Source: Paraburkholderia silvatlantica (GTDB lineage: Bacteria > Pseudomonadota > Gammaproteobacteria > Burkholderiales > Burkholderiaceae). Taken from it: a stretch of 64,000 nt of DNA. Position 1 is the first letter of the stretch. Each line of letters opens with the position of its first letter. The notes below the pieces were generated by a model that did not search any database, had not been told where the DNA came from, and was given only the letters and a program-made list of their open reading frames with translations. Made by a program: the position numbers and the translations under genes. Location: NCBI RefSeq assembly GCF_003096715.1, contig NZ_QEOL01000003.1, positions 124,001-188,000 on the forward strand, read 5' to 3'. This document shows positions 17,446 through 25,990 of the stretch, in pieces.

Positions 17446-20193
17446 TTACGCCGTCATGCACGCCGGCGCCTCGAGTCCGCGCAATGCCGCCTCGAACTCC
17501 TCGACCGGGACGGGGCGGCAGAACAGATAGCCCTGATACGCGTAACATCCGGCCGAGGCGAGGAAGGCGCGCTGCTCCTCGGTCTCGACCCCTTCGGCGA
17601 TCACGCCGAGTCCCAGGCTGTGCGCGAGCGCCACGATGGTGCGGGCGATCACGGCGTCGTTCGGGTCGACGAGAACATCGCGCACGAATGAGCGGTCAAT
17701 CTTCAGTTGATCGAGCGGCAGGCGCTTCAAATACGAAAGCGACGAATAGCCGATGCCGAAGTCGTCGAGTGCGAAGACGATGCCGTTCGCCTTCAGCGCC
17801 TCCATTTTCTCGATGATCTCCTGCACGTTGTCGACCAGCACGCTTTCCGTCAACTCGAGCTTCAACCGGTCCGCTCTCGCGCCGGTCTGTTCGAGCGTGG
17901 TCAGCACGCTTTGCACGAAGTCCGGCTGGTGAAGCTGCTGCACGCTGACGTTGACCGCAATGGTCAGATGCCCGGTGTCGGGCTGTGTGGCCCAGCGCGC
18001 GAGCTGGGTGCAGGCCGCGCGCAGCACCCAGTTGCCCAGCTCGGCGATGAGCCCGGTTTCTTCGGCTACGGGAATGAAATCGGCCGGGTACACGAGCCCG
18101 CGCAGAGGATGGCGCCAGCGCACCAGCGCCTCGACGCCGGTGACACGGCCGCTGTCGATCTGCATCTGGTAGTGAAGCACGAACTGTTCGTTTTCGATGG
18201 CTTCGCGCAGCGCCGCTTCGAGCGCGGCACGCTCCACCACGACCGTCTGCATGTCGGGGTCGAAGAGGCGCACCGCGTTGCGTCCGCGTTCCTTGGACTT
18301 GTACATGGCGAGGTCGGCCTGCTTCATGAGGTCGTCCGTCGATGCCTGGAATCCCTTGAATACGGTTGCGCCAATACTTGCGGTGCTGCGATAGTCGATG
18401 TCGTCGAGTCGATAAGGATTCCCGAGCACAGCGAGAATCCGCTCGCCCAGGGCCTCGGCCTGGCGGGCCGCTTCGCATGGAACCGGGTTCAGATTGCCCA
18501 CCACGACGACGAACTCGTCGCCGCCCACGCGCGCCACGGTGTCCCCCGCGGGGATGCTCGCCGCCAGGCGTTTGGCCACTTCCTGCAGCAGCAGGTCGCC
18601 CTTGTCGTGACCCAGCGTGTCGTTCAGCGTCTTGAAGTGATCCAGATCGATGAACAGCAGCGCGCCGCTCGTGCCGTTCCTCGCGCTGTCAGTCAGGGCG
18701 TCTTTCAGGTTGTCGAGCAGCAGCGTGCGATTGGGCAGACCGGTGAGCGCGTCGTAGAAGGCCAGTTCCTTGATGCGCTGGTCGGCGATCTTGCGCTCGG
18801 TGATGTCGCGCCCGCTGGTGCGGAAACCGATGAACTCGCCCTTCGAGTCGGTAATCGGCACCCACGAAGCGGAAAGCCACATGAGCGAGCCGTCCTTGCG
18901 CACGCAGCGGAATTCCAGGTTGTCTCCGCGCGAGCCCAGTTGCGCGCCGCGGAACTCGGGCGCGACGTAGGAGGCGTCGCCGGGATAGATCACGGTGCAG
19001 GCGAAGTCGCTCATGGCCATGCACTCGTCGACGGTATAGCCGATGTACTGCTCCACCGCCGAGTTGATCCAGCGCGGCTTGCCTTGCGGCGACCACCAGA
19101 TTTCCCAGTTGACCGTGCAGTCCGCAATGGCGCGAAATTTTTCCTCGCTTTCGCGCAATTCCTTCGTCATCGACGAGGCCAGCCGTATCGCGCGGCTGCG
19201 GCCCGTCATCATGAGGCGCATGAGCAGCGCGAGCAGCAGGCTCAAGCCCGTGCCGGTGATCGCGATGAGCGTTGCCGCGTCGCGGCCGAAACGGGCCTTG
19301 AAGCCGTCGCGCGCCATCAGCTTGAGCATCCAGTCGTGTCCGCAGACCACGAGATATTCGGTCGCCGAAAGATCGCTGGGCAGATGATGGGCGGCGGCGC
19401 CCGACGTTCTGTAGAGCAACGCGTCCGGCGACGATTCCACACCGTCGTAGATGGAGACCGAAAGGCCGGGCGGTTCGTCGCCGTAAAGGCTGGCGATGAC
19501 GTCGTGCATGCGAAAGGACGCATAGACCCAGCCGACCAGCTGCGCCTGGCGTTCCGTGGCGTTTTCCGGCGCCTGGCCGCGTGCGTAGACCGGCATGTAC
19601 ATCACGAAGCCGGGGTCGGCGGCGGGATCGGTGTCGACCGAGAGGCGCACCTTGCCGGAGATGGTCGCCATGCCGGTGTCGCGCGCCTGCTCCATGGCGC
19701 GCCGGCGCACCGGGTCGGCCCAGGCGTCGAAACCGGGCGCCGCGCGATTGGCGCCGATATACGGCTCGCGCTGGATGATGGGGGCGTAGTTCGCACGCGC
19801 ACCGTCGGGCTCGATCGAGTAGCCCGGCAAGCCGCGCTGCTGCATGGCCGCGATATGCGCGGCCTTTTGCGTTTGCGGCACCCACGCGACGATGCCGATG
19901 GCCTGGATGCCGGAAAAGTTGGCGTCGAGATTGAGCGTGTTGACGTAAGCCCGGAATGCGTCGCGATCGACCTCCCCGCTGGCGGCAAAGAGGCTCTGCA
20001 CGCCGCGCAGCAGCAGCTCGTACGTGCCCATGCGCTGTTCGATGCGGCTCACGACGTCGCCGAGCGAAAAGTCGAACTGCGTGAGCAGTTCGTGGCGAGC
20101 CGCTTCCCGCTCGTGGTTCCAGAGCGTCCAGGTCACGCCGAGCGCGGCGGCGAGAACCAGTAGCGGGAGCAGAACGAGGCGCGTCCGGGTCAT
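17446..20193 (-). CDS. CHASE-PAS-GGDEF-EAL cyclic-di-GMP enzyme
   Basis: This 915-aa inner-membrane sensor has a transmembrane helix at 7-26, a periplasmic CHASE domain (about 40-300), a second helix (about 305-330), PAS/PAC (about 345-470), GGDEF (about 475-640; intact GGDEF at 557-561) and EAL (about 655-905; EAL at 688, DDFGIGYSSL and KIDRSFV present). Both catalytic signatures are intact, so it could make and break cyclic-di-GMP; such tandem proteins are often phosphodiesterases with a regulatory GGDEF. Its start lies 8 bp after the stop of a periplasmic binding protein gene, suggesting one operon and a shared extracellular signal. Confidence 0.9.
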   Translation of the reverse strand: MTRTRLVLLPLLVLAAALGVTWTLWNHEREAARHELLTQFDFSLGDVVSRIEQRMGTYELLLRGVQSLFAASGEVDRDAFRAYVNTLNLDANFSGIQAIGIVAWVPQTQKAAHIAAMQQRGLPGYSIEPDGARANYAPIIQREPYIGANRAAPGFDAWADPVRRRAMEQARDTGMATISGKVRLSVDTDPAADPGFVMYMPVYARGQAPENATERQAQLVGWVYASFRMHDVIASLYGDEPPGLSVSIYDGVESSPDALLYRTSGAAAHHLPSDLSATEYLVVCGHDWMLKLMARDGFKARFGRDAATLIAITGTGLSLLLALLMRLMMTGRSRAIRLASSMTKELRESEEKFRAIADCTVNWEIWWSPQGKPRWINSAVEQYIGYTVDECMAMSDFACTVIYPGDASYVAPEFRGAQLGSRGDNLEFRCVRKDGSLMWLSASWVPITDSKGEFIGFRTSGRDITERKIADQRIKELAFYDALTGLPNRTLLLDNLKDALTDSARNGTSGALLFIDLDHFKTLNDTLGHDKGDLLLQEVAKRLAASIPAGDTVARVGGDEFVVVVGNLNPVPCEAARQAEALGERILAVLGNPYRLDDIDYRSTASIGATVFKGFQASTDDLMKQADLAMYKSKERGRNAVRLFDPDMQTVVVERAALEAALREAIENEQFVLHYQMQIDSGRVTGVEALVRWRHPLRGLVYPADFIPVAEETGLIAELGNWVLRAACTQLARWATQPDTGHLTIAVNVSVQQLHQPDFVQSVLTTLEQTGARADRLKLELTESVLVDNVQEIIEKMEALKANGIVFALDDFGIGYSSLSYLKRLPLDQLKIDRSFVRDVLVDPNDAVIARTIVALAHSLGLGVIAEGVETEEQRAFLASAGCYAYQGYLFCRPVPVEEFEAALRGLEAPACMTA

Positions 20194-20201
20194 GGCGGTG
20201 T

Positions 20202-20984
20202 CTAGAAGGGGACCATCGAGTCGGCGAGGTCAGGCTTGAAATACTTCGTGAAGATGCGCCGCACCGTGCCGTCGGCGATCATTTCGTTGACGAGGGCGCG
20301 CCACTTTTCCCGCTCTTCGGGCGAGAGCGCCTTCTTCGACATGATGAGTCCATGCGGAATGGGTGGATCGTCGAACTCCACGATATTGGTCACGCTCCGA
20401 ATCTTCGCTTCATCGATGGCGGGATAATCGAACGGCTCGATGATCATTCCCTGAATGCGGCCAAGAATCAGCGCCTGGTAAAGCGGCTCGAGGCCCCCGG
20501 CCTGACTCACGCGGTTATCGGCGGAGAGCGAATCGACCAGACGGTTGGCCGACTCGCTGTAGCGGAAGCTGCGAATCACGCCGAGCTGAAACTTGTCGTT
20601 GTGCTCGAAATCGGCCAGTTGATGGATGCCCGAATCCTTGCGAACCAGCAGATAGTACTTGTTGCTGAAGTACCAGGCAAAATCCGCGTATTGATTGCGC
20701 TCTTCGTTGGCAATGCCCGAAAGACTAAAATCGAGCGCGCCCGATTCGATCAGTTTCCAGATGCGCGCGCGCGACATCAGGCTCACGCGGATCTGGCAGC
20801 CGCTGCGCCGCGCCAGGGCGTCGGCGAAGTCCTTGTCGATGCCTGTGTCCGTGTCGACGGAGTAGAGCAGTCCATGATCGTGTAAGGCGAGCGTAAATGA
20901 GCGCGAGCAGTCGGGGCCCGCGGCAACCGCGGTGCCAATGCAACCGAGCGCGAGCGCGAGGCCTCCAAGGCAGTTTCGAATCAC
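20202..20984 (-). CDS. Periplasmic substrate-binding protein (SBP_bac_3 type)
   Basis: The protein of about 260 aa has a signal peptide (LGGLALALGCIGTAVAAG) and a two-lobed type-3 solute-binding domain with LVRKDSGI and GRIQGMIIEPFD segments. I prefer the GTG at 20984, preceded by GGAG, over the ATG at 21005. No ABC permease or ATPase gene is nearby. Instead the CHASE-GGDEF-EAL gene follows after 8 bp, so this protein probably works as a ligand-sensing partner rather than a transporter component. Confidence 0.82.
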   Translation of the reverse strand: MIRNCLGGLALALGCIGTAVAAGPDCSRSFTLALHDHGLLYSVDTDTGIDKDFADALARRSGCQIRVSLMSRARIWKLIESGALDFSLSGIANEERNQYADFAWYFSNKYYLLVRKDSGIHQLADFEHNDKFQLGVIRSFRYSESANRLVDSLSADNRVSQAGGLEPLYQALILGRIQGMIIEPFDYPAIDEAKIRSVTNIVEFDDPPIPHGLIMSKKALSPEEREKWRALVNEMIADGTVRRIFTKYFKPDLADSMVPF

Positions 20985-21292
20985 GGCATCTCCGTTGCTT
21001 GTCAATGGCCCGATGGCGGTGCGTCGGGCGAAAAACAGTCGTCACGTCTTATCGGCAGCGTGCTGTAATTCTTGAGACAATTCCAATTGTATTTTTTTGC
21101 GCGCTTTTCGTGTGGCCACCGGGGTGTTCAGGCAGGACGATTGCCCTTGCTCGCCGGACCGCGAATCCGTGAAGAACCAAAAGAAAAAGCGCCGGCGCAA
21201 GGCCGACGCAATTGTCTAAAAGGAATCGTGCAAGGAAGGCGTGCCCAGAGGGCGGCCCTCGCAATGGTCGATTTAACCGATCCGCATAACGC
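20985..21292. other. Intergenic region with a short dyad
   Basis: This 308-bp gap carries the promoter of the binding-protein/GGDEF-EAL operon. ACAATT (21077-21082) and AATTGT (21085-21090) form a tight inverted repeat followed by seven T residues. The stem is short, so an operator is as likely as a terminator. No gene is evident. Confidence 0.4.
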
Positions 21293-22645
21293 TCAGTTCT
21301 CTTCCACCGGGTCGCGGTTCAGCATGCTTTTCGGAATCGACAGAATCAGAACGCAGCTCACGAGCAGGCACGCGCCCAGCGCATAGGTGCCGTTGTTGAT
21401 GTCGCCGGTCAGGTCCTTCGCCACGCTGGTGATCATGGAGCCCGTGAAGCCGGACAGATTGCCGACCGAGTTGATGAGCGCAATACCCGCCGCCGCGGCC
21501 GTGCCGGAGAGAATCTGCCCCGGGAACGTCCAGTAAATCGGCATGAGCCCGAGGATCGCGCAGGTGGCGATAGTCAGAAATACGATCGAAAGCGGCACGT
21601 TGTGCGCGAAGAGCGCGCTCAGAATCAGGCCGACGCCGCCAATACAGGCTGGAATGGCCGCATGCAACCGGCGCTCGCCCGTCTTGCGCGAGTGCGACCC
21701 ATTCCAGAGCATGGCGGCCACGGCGCTGAGATAGGGAATGGCGGTCAGCAAGCCGATATTGAACGTGCTCTTCACGCCGGAGGCCTTGATGATGGAAGGC
21801 AGCCAGAACGCCAAACCATAGAAGCCGGTATTGAAGGTCAGCAGAATGAACGTCAGCAGCCAGACACGCGGGCTTTTCAGCGCCGCCACGGCGCTATGCG
21901 TTTTCTTCGCGCTTTCCTGTTCGAGATTCTTTTGAAGCACGGCTTTCTCGGCGGCGCTCAGCCACTTCGCCGACTGAATGCCGTCGCCCATGCACAACAG
22001 CACCACGAAAGCGACGAGAATCGAAGGGATGCCTTCGAGCAACAGCATCCACTGCCAGCCGCCCAGACCGAACAGGCCGTGCGTGTTTTCCATGAGCCAG
22101 CCCGAAATAATCCCGCCAAGCGTGAGACTCACCGGAATGGCGATCAGGAAGCCCGACATCGCAACGCTCTGGCGACGCGCGGGAAACCAGTAGTTCAGGT
22201 AAAGAATGATGCCGGGGAAAAAGCCCGCTTCGCATACGCCGAGCAGAAACCGCAGGATGTAGAACATCGTCGAGGTTTGCACGTGGAAGAAGCTCGCGAG
22301 CGGTGCGATAAAGGCGAGGGACGAAGAGACGATGCCCCACGTCACCATGATGCGCGCAATCCAGAAACGCGCGCCATAGCGATGCAGCAGCAGGTTGCTC
22401 GGCATCTCGAAGAGAAAGTAGCCCCAGAAAAAGATGCTTGCGCCCACGGCGTAGACGCTGTCGCTCAAGTCCAGCGAATCGAGCATCTGCAGTTTGGCAA
22501 AGCCGACGTTGACGCGGTCGAGGTAGGCGACGACGTAGCACAGAAGCAGAAGCGGCAAGATGCGCTTCAGTACCTTGCGGTACAGCACTTCTTCGGCTTC
22601 GTTGACGGCGGCCGGCGAGTCCGCAATCTGGGTCAGGGTTGGCAT
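21293..22645 (-). CDS. MFS transporter, ACS family, likely sugar-acid carrier
   Basis: The 450-aa protein has 12 transmembrane helices, the YLDRVNVGFAKLQM helix-1 motif and a central loop (about 215-250) as in ACS-family carriers for hexuronates, tartrate and sugar acids. It is divergent from the pentonate catabolic genes, and its promoter holds the same 14-bp operator as theirs. The natural inference is uptake of the pentonate (for example xylonate or arabinonate) that those enzymes degrade. It is preceded by a good AAGGAGA box. Confidence 0.86.
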   Translation of the reverse strand: MPTLTQIADSPAAVNEAEEVLYRKVLKRILPLLLLCYVVAYLDRVNVGFAKLQMLDSLDLSDSVYAVGASIFFWGYFLFEMPSNLLLHRYGARFWIARIMVTWGIVSSSLAFIAPLASFFHVQTSTMFYILRFLLGVCEAGFFPGIILYLNYWFPARRQSVAMSGFLIAIPVSLTLGGIISGWLMENTHGLFGLGGWQWMLLLEGIPSILVAFVVLLCMGDGIQSAKWLSAAEKAVLQKNLEQESAKKTHSAVAALKSPRVWLLTFILLTFNTGFYGLAFWLPSIIKASGVKSTFNIGLLTAIPYLSAVAAMLWNGSHSRKTGERRLHAAIPACIGGVGLILSALFAHNVPLSIVFLTIATCAILGLMPIYWTFPGQILSGTAAAAGIALINSVGNLSGFTGSMITSVAKDLTGDINNGTYALGACLLVSCVLILSIPKSMLNRDPVEEN

Positions 22646-22761
22646 GGGATGTGTCTCCTTTCATATGTGCCCTGGAATGGTCCCGCTGCTGGGGAGGCGA
22701 TTCCACGAGCTTCGTGGTGTATTTGCTGGATCTCTGCGCCCGCTGTGAACAGCGCTTTTTC

Positions 22762-22775
22762 TGTTATCGGTAACA
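22762..22775. promoter_or_regulatory. Operator copy 1 (carrier side)
   Basis: TGTTATCGGTAACA is a TGTTA-N4-TAACA dyad and the exact reverse complement of the copy at 22899-22912. On the minus strand it lies just downstream of a TAATTT -10-like hexamer, at the expected start of the carrier transcript. The pattern resembles LacI/GalR-family sites such as those of gluconate repressors. Confidence 0.65.
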
Positions 22776-22885
22776 CAGCGGTCGCTAAATTAGCATGAGA
22801 CGAGGCGTCACAGCAAGTCGAAAGCCGGCACCGAGGTCGGGAAAACGTGTGGTGTCACCTGGTGCACAGGGCGAGCGCAAAGTGC

Positions 22886-22912
22886 TAATATCCAGCGATG
22901 TTACCGATAACA
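22886..22912 (+). promoter_or_regulatory. -10 element and operator copy 2 (dehydratase side)
   Basis: A TAATAT -10-like hexamer (22886-22891) is followed at the expected transcription start by TGTTACCGATAACA (22899-22912), the reverse complement of the copy at 22762-22775. The dyad centres are 137 bp apart, about 13 helical turns, which would allow a tetrameric repressor to loop the DNA and shut both divergent promoters. Confidence 0.65.
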
Positions 22913-22977
22913 AACCGGCGCGGACCCCAATGTGCGCCTGCCACATCGTCGAGACAAGGAACAAGGAAGTGAGTGAT

Positions 22978-24762
22978 ATGACCCAGCCCAACGCACGGCG
23001 GCTGCGCAGCCAGGAATGGTTCGACGATCCTGCCCACGCGGACATGACCGCGCTCTATGTCGAGCGCTTCATGAACTACGGTCTGACCCGGGAAGAACTG
23101 CAGTCGGGCCGCCCCATCATCGGCATTGCGCAAACGGGGAGCGATCTCGCCCCCTGCAACCGTCACCATATCGAGCTTGCCGCCCGCACCAAGGCGGGCA
23201 TTCGCGACGCGGGCGGCATCCCGATGGAATTCCCGGTGCATCCGCTGGCCGAGCAGAGCCGCCGGCCCACGGCGGCGCTCGACCGCAATCTGGCCTATCT
23301 GGGTCTCGTCGAGATTCTTCACGGTTTCCCGCTCGATGGCGTCGTGCTGACCACGGGCTGCGACAAGACTACGCCCGCTTGCCTGATGGCCGCGGCAACG
23401 GTCGATATGCCCGCCATCGTGCTTTCGGGCGGGCCGATGCTCGACGGCTGGCATAACGGCCAGCGCGTCGGTTCGGGCACGGTCATCTGGCATGCGCGCA
23501 ATCTGCTGGCGGCCGGCGAGATCGACTACGAGGGCTTCATGGAACTGACGACGGCTTCGTCGCCCTCCATCGGCCACTGCAACACGATGGGTACGGCATT
23601 GTCGATGAACAGCCTCGCCGAAGCGCTGGGCATGTCGCTGCCCGGCTGCGCCAGCATTCCGGCTGCCTACCGCGAGCGCGGGCAGATGGCGTACGCAACG
23701 GGCAAGCGCGTTGTCGACCTCGTGCGCTACGACATGCGGCCTTCGCGCATCATGACGAAAGAGGCGTTCGAGAATGCCATCGTCGTGGCCTCCGCGCTGG
23801 GTGCGTCCACCAACTGCCCGCCGCACCTCATTGCCATCGCGCGGCACATGGGCATCGAGCTGAGCCTCGAAGACTGGCAGCGCGTCGGCGAACAGGTGCC
23901 GCTCATCGTGAACTGCATGCCGGCAGGCGAGTATCTGGGCGAGAGCTTCCACCGCGCGGGCGGCGTGCCCGGCGTGCTGCGCGAACTCGATCGCGCGGGC
24001 CTCGTGCACCGCGAATGCCTCACGGTATCGGGCCGTACCATCGGCGCCATCGCCGACAGCACGCCCGAGCCCGATCGCGAAGTCATCAGGACCACCGACG
24101 ATCCGCTCAAGCACGGTGCAGGATTCATGGTGTTGTCGGGCAACTTCTTCGACAGCGCGATCATGAAGATGTCGGTGGTCGGCGACGCCTTCCGGCAAAC
24201 TTATTTGAGCGAGCCGGGCGCGGAAAATACCTTCGAAGCGCGCGCAATCGTGTTCGACGGTCCCGAGGATTACCACGCGCGCATCAACGATCCGTCGCTC
24301 GAAATCGACCAGCACTGCATTCTCGTGATTCGCGGTACGGGCACGGTGGGTTATCCGGGCAGCGCCGAAGTGGTGAACATGGCGCCGCCGGCGGAACTGG
24401 TGCGCCAGGGCATCACGTCGCTGCCCACGCTCGGCGATGGCCGCCAAAGCGGCACGTCGGCGAGCCCGTCGATCCTGAACATGTCGCCCGAGGCGGCGGT
24501 GGGCGGCGGCCTCGCGCTGCTGCAAACGGGCGACCGCATTCGCGTGGATCTGAATGCGCGCAGCGTGAACGTGCTGGTCGACGAAGCCGAGCTTGCGCGG
24601 CGCCGCGAAACTGCGCACTTCGAGGTTCCGCCTGCACAGACGCCCTGGCAAGAGCTTTACCGCAAGACGGTGGGGCAGCTGTCCACGGGCGGATGCCTGG
24701 AGCCGGCCACGCTCTATCTGAAAGTCATCGCCGAGCGCGGCAACCCGCGCCATTCGCATTAA
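22978..24762 (+). CDS. IlvD/Edd-family pentonate (xylonate/arabinonate) dehydratase
   Basis: This 594-aa dehydratase has iron-sulfur ligand cysteines Cys60 (LAPCNRHH), Cys128 (TTGCDKT) and Cys201 (GHCNTMG). These are the same positions as I recall for the Caulobacter [2Fe-2S] xylonate dehydratase. It should convert a pentonate to the 2-keto-3-deoxy acid. It heads a tight operon: the XylX-like gene starts 26 bp later and the semialdehyde dehydrogenase after that, which is the Weimberg order. The ATG at 22978 follows AAGGAAG. D-xylonate versus L-arabinonate specificity cannot be decided by eye. Confidence 0.88.
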   Translation: MTQPNARRLRSQEWFDDPAHADMTALYVERFMNYGLTREELQSGRPIIGIAQTGSDLAPCNRHHIELAARTKAGIRDAGGIPMEFPVHPLAEQSRRPTAALDRNLAYLGLVEILHGFPLDGVVLTTGCDKTTPACLMAAATVDMPAIVLSGGPMLDGWHNGQRVGSGTVIWHARNLLAAGEIDYEGFMELTTASSPSIGHCNTMGTALSMNSLAEALGMSLPGCASIPAAYRERGQMAYATGKRVVDLVRYDMRPSRIMTKEAFENAIVVASALGASTNCPPHLIAIARHMGIELSLEDWQRVGEQVPLIVNCMPAGEYLGESFHRAGGVPGVLRELDRAGLVHRECLTVSGRTIGAIADSTPEPDREVIRTTDDPLKHGAGFMVLSGNFFDSAIMKMSVVGDAFRQTYLSEPGAENTFEARAIVFDGPEDYHARINDPSLEIDQHCILVIRGTGTVGYPGSAEVVNMAPPAELVRQGITSLPTLGDGRQSGTSASPSILNMSPEAAVGGGLALLQTGDRIRVDLNARSVNVLVDEAELARRRETAHFEVPPAQTPWQELYRKTVGQLSTGGCLEPATLYLKVIAERGNPRHSH

Positions 24763-24788
24763 CCTTCGGACACCAAACTGGACGCACC

Positions 24789-25967
24789 ATGACCTCGAAC
24801 ACCCCCTCAAACTGGCTTCCCCGCGATGTCGGGCAGGCGCTGCTCGTTGGCCGCGTGTGGCGCAAGGCAGGCGAGCATGAAGGCCCCTGCGTCGTGCTCG
24901 TGCGCAACGGCGAAGTCATCGATATCACGGCGAGCGCGCCGACCACCGCGGATCTGTTCGACCGCGAGGACATCGCGCAATTTGCGCGCACGGTGAGCGG
25001 CGAATCGCTCGGCCCGGTGGAGAAGCTGATCGAAGCGAATCTGCCCGGCGGCGGCGAGCCGGCGCTGCGTCTGCTCGCGCCCAATGACGTCCAGGCTATC
25101 AAGGCCTGCGGCGTGACGTTCGCAGTGAGCTTGATCGAGCGCGTGATCGAGGAGCAGGCGGGCGGCGATCCTGCGAGAGCGCAGGAAGTGCGCGAAACCA
25201 TCGCGGCAACGATCGGCACCGATCTTTCGAAGATCAAGCCGGGCTCGGAAGACGCGATGAAGCTCAAGGCGGAACTCGAGCGGCGCGGTGCATGGTCCCA
25301 GTACATGGAAGTGGGTATCGGGCCCGACGCCGAAGTCTTTTCGAAGTCGCAGCCCATGTCGGCGGTGGGCTTCGGCGCGGCGGTGGGCCTGCTGGCCGCT
25401 TCGGTCTGGAACAACCCGGAGCCGGAAATCGTGCTGGCCGTGAACAGCCGCGGCGAGATCGTCGGCGCGGCGCTCGGCAACGACGTCAATCTGCGCGACA
25501 TCGAAGGCCGCTCGGCGCTGCTGCTCGGCAAGTGCAAGGACAATAACGCCTCGTGCGCAATCGGCCCGTTCGTGCGCCTGTTCGACGAGTCGTTCAGCCT
25601 CGACACGGTGCGCAAGACGAGCGTCGCGCTGCGCGTGGAGGGCACGGACGACGACTTCGTTTTGGAAGGCATCAGCCACATGAGCGAAATCAGCCGCGAT
25701 CCGGCCGACCTCGTGGCGCAGACGTGGGGCCCGCATCACCAGTATCCCGACGGCTTCATGCTCTTTCTCGGCACCATGTTCTCGCCGATCAAGGACCGCG
25801 ACACGCAAGGCGGAGGCTTTACGCATCACCTGGGCGACAAGGTCACCATTTCCGCGCCGGAGCTCGGCGCACTGATCAACACCGTGCAATTGAGCACGGC
25901 ACTCGCGCCGTGGACCTTCGGCGTGCGCGCGCTCTATCGCAATCTGGCTGAGCGCGGATTGCTGTGA
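24789..25967 (+). CDS. FAH-family 2-keto-3-deoxypentonate dehydratase (XylX-like)
   Basis: The 392-aa protein belongs to the fumarylacetoacetate-hydrolase superfamily and is close in length to Caulobacter XylX. The central FAH core holds metal-binding acidic residues around SVWNNPEPEIVLAVN and ALGNDVNLRDIEGRS. Flanked by the pentonate dehydratase and an aldehyde dehydrogenase, its expected reaction is 2-keto-3-deoxypentonate to alpha-ketoglutarate semialdehyde, the third Weimberg step. Assignment rests on family plus context. Confidence 0.8.
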   Translation: MTSNTPSNWLPRDVGQALLVGRVWRKAGEHEGPCVVLVRNGEVIDITASAPTTADLFDREDIAQFARTVSGESLGPVEKLIEANLPGGGEPALRLLAPNDVQAIKACGVTFAVSLIERVIEEQAGGDPARAQEVRETIAATIGTDLSKIKPGSEDAMKLKAELERRGAWSQYMEVGIGPDAEVFSKSQPMSAVGFGAAVGLLAASVWNNPEPEIVLAVNSRGEIVGAALGNDVNLRDIEGRSALLLGKCKDNNASCAIGPFVRLFDESFSLDTVRKTSVALRVEGTDDDFVLEGISHMSEISRDPADLVAQTWGPHHQYPDGFMLFLGTMFSPIKDRDTQGGGFTHHLGDKVTISAPELGALINTVQLSTALAPWTFGVRALYRNLAERGLL

Positions 25968-25990
25968 GCCACTGAATCGGGAAACGCGAC

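Noticed and set aside
20987..21292. Short inverted repeat plus T-run as a terminator
   Set aside because: The stem is only six A/T-rich pairs with a two-base loop, too weak for confident termination. Recorded as an intergenic dyad instead.
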